Source of the DNA: Monoraphidium neglectum
Lineage: Eukaryota; Chlorophyta; Chlorophyceae; Sphaeropleales; Selenastraceae
Assembly (NCBI RefSeq): GCF_000611645.1
Contig: NW_014013503.1
Span: 9,204 to 41,517, forward strand
Direction: 5' to 3'
Length of the DNA stretch: 32,314 nucleotides
Of this stretch, positions 31,026 through 32,314 are shown one piece after another; the first letter of the stretch is position 1; each line of letters opens with the position of its first letter. Under the pieces are notes generated by a model, which saw only the letters and a program-made list of their open reading frames with translations, was not told the DNA's origin and did no database searches. The translations under genes were made by a program, and so were the position numbers.

Positions 31026-32314
31026 ATGCCGCCCCGGGCAGCCACCCGCGCTGCTGAGGAGAACCCCGAAGTCCACCGTGAGGCCAAGGGGATGGTCTTG
31101 AACGGCAACAAACGCAGGCAAGGCGGTGTGGCTCTGGCGCGCTCTGCAACAACGCTGGCAGCGTGCCATGGGCCAGAAAGCCCACAGTAATTGAATATCT
31201 GATGTGCAGGGCGCTGTTAGACATCACTGGCAACTCCTTAGGCCAGGCGGCGGGGGCGCAGGGCGGCAAGGGCTGCAAGGTGCGGGCTTCGAGCGACCAG
31301 CTTGAGCAGATGAACTTCATCTGATGCAGTGATGTGACATGCGCCGATTGGTACGTGCCCCGATTGGTACCACCAGGGGTGTGGAGCATGGGCACTTGCA
31401 ATATGAGCAGCAGGGCTTGTCAGACCGGGGCGCTTGCTTGGGATTGCCCACACCCCTGCGCGCATGCAATCCACCTGGTCTTCCCATGTTAGGCCGGGAG
31501 TGAGTCCAAGCAGCAGCAACAGCAGCAACAGCAGCAGCAGCAGCAGCATGCTGCAAACACAGCAGCCGTGGCCCCTGCGCCACCCCAGCCGCGCGTCACG
31601 CGCTCAAAAGCGCGCGCCCTGCAGGCCGGCCCCTGCGCGGCGGCAGCGCCCGCAGCGCGCGTGGACGCGTCCTCGGCGTCGGCCGCGGCGGCCGCCCCGG
31701 CGCGCTGCCGGTCGCCGCCGCTCCCGGACATCGATGGCAGGGACAGGGCCAGCCCCCTGGCTGTGACTGAGTATGTGAACGACATCTATCGCTACTACCG
31801 ACGGGTGGAGCCGCGGTTCAGGGTGGCGGCGGACTACATGGGCAAGCAGGTGATACGCTTGGAGGACGCCTATGGGACAAGCCCGTGCAATCCAGCCGCG
31901 GCACCCAGGACTTGGCTGCAGCTTAGAACCCCTGGCAGCAAGCGAGACGACCCATTCCGTTTGGGCGCCCACGTCCTAGTGGCGTCGCAGCTCACACGGC
32001 CCCTGGATGGCTGAGCGCCGCCCCCGCCCTTGCATGACGGCACCCCTTCCCCCCGCACCCTGGTGCACGCGCGCCCCTGCCCATGTGATCGCCTAGGTGG
32101 ATGTCAATGAGAAGATGCGGGCCATCCTCATAGACTGGCTGGTGGAGGTGCACCTCAAGTTCAAGGTGCAAACGGGGGCCGGCTGCGCGGCGCGTAGCAA
32201 CCGCGCCGCTTTCACTGCAGCTCCTGCGTGCCTCACTCCCCAAGCGCCGCCACCCGCACCCCGCACGGCGGGCCGCCAACCTGCCCGGTCGACCCGCGCC
32301 CACCACCCCTGCCC
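31026..32314 (+). CDS. CYCB: B-type mitotic cyclin, N-terminal part, cut by window edge
   Basis: Activates the mitotic cyclin-dependent kinase and is destroyed by the anaphase-promoting complex. Visible exons: 31026-31117, 31210-31279, 31493-31849, 32097-32165, coding 196 residues with agreeing phases; the rest lies to the right. The destruction box RALLDITGN is at residues 31-39, and its Arg codon is split by intron 1, a GC-AG intron (donor GCAAGG). A twelve-residue poly-Gln run from 31511 is followed by an Ala/Arg-rich stretch with VTRSKARAL. The cyclin box opens with SPLAVTEYVNDIYRYYR and PDIDGRD just before it, then MGKQ-VDVNEKMRAILIDWL, the signature of B cyclins. The start was chosen because its frame leads into the destruction box through a consistent phase. 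A read-through of exon 3 to a stop at 32014 is intronic. Subtype B1 or B2 is not decided. Confidence 0.9.

Noticed and set aside
31850..32014. Cyclin exon 3 continuing to the stop at 32014
   Set aside because: The B-cyclin sequence resumes at 32097 (VDVNEKMRAILIDWL) and 31849 is a phase-0 exon end before GTGATA, so the read-through is intronic.

Overview
The window is nuclear DNA of a eukaryote, most likely a GC-rich green alga (Chlorophyta). Every confident gene is broken into many short exons. Introns are spliceosomal, and donors mostly read GTGCG, GTGAG or GTGGG rather than GTAAG. The proteins include a plant-type S-adenosylmethionine synthetase, a plastid-type starch synthase with a starch-binding domain, and a plant/algal-type B cyclin. 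Trinucleotide repeats encode poly-Gln, poly-Ser or His/Gln tracts, and TAG, TAA and TGA are all used as stops. The species cannot be named from sequence alone. All gene models below were assembled by hand from protein-family conservation, splice signals and agreement of intron phase; none rests on transcript data.

Layout, left to right. (1) 1-1250, minus: N-terminal exons of a class II (SIRT4/SRT2-like) sirtuin running off the left edge. (2) 1778-5743, plus: a complete 11-exon S-adenosylmethionine synthetase. It diverges from the sirtuin across a 527 bp shared promoter that holds two TATA boxes, a tandem 12-mer and a perfect hairpin. (3) 6822-10240 and 12473-15668, plus: a tandem pair of six-exon genes for membrane-anchored DUF2156 (LPG_synthase_C, MprF C-terminal domain) proteins. 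The four 3' exons keep the same boundaries and three of them the same lengths. (4) 15669-16965: the gap between converging genes, with a cluster of hairpins. (5) 16966-19923, minus: an eight-exon APH-fold kinase resembling hydroxylysine kinase, with a CAG/CGG repeat inside its last intron. (6) 20384-22487, plus: a five-exon BTB-domain protein. (7) 24236-30172, minus: a 15-exon starch synthase of class III/IV type with a CBM53 module. (8) 31026 to the right edge, plus: the first four exons of a B-type cyclin, divergent from the starch synthase, with two MSA-like AACGG cores upstream.

The genes are ordinary, independently transcribed nuclear genes; no operon or gene-cluster logic links them. 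The most unusual points are the duplicated free-standing DUF2156 genes with a near-identical internal tract, four GC-AG introns among about fifty mapped donors, the hairpin cluster at 16.0-16.6 kb, a 28 bp near-perfect palindrome in a synthetase intron, and a 21 bp tandem duplication across a starch synthase exon end that creates two in-frame donors.
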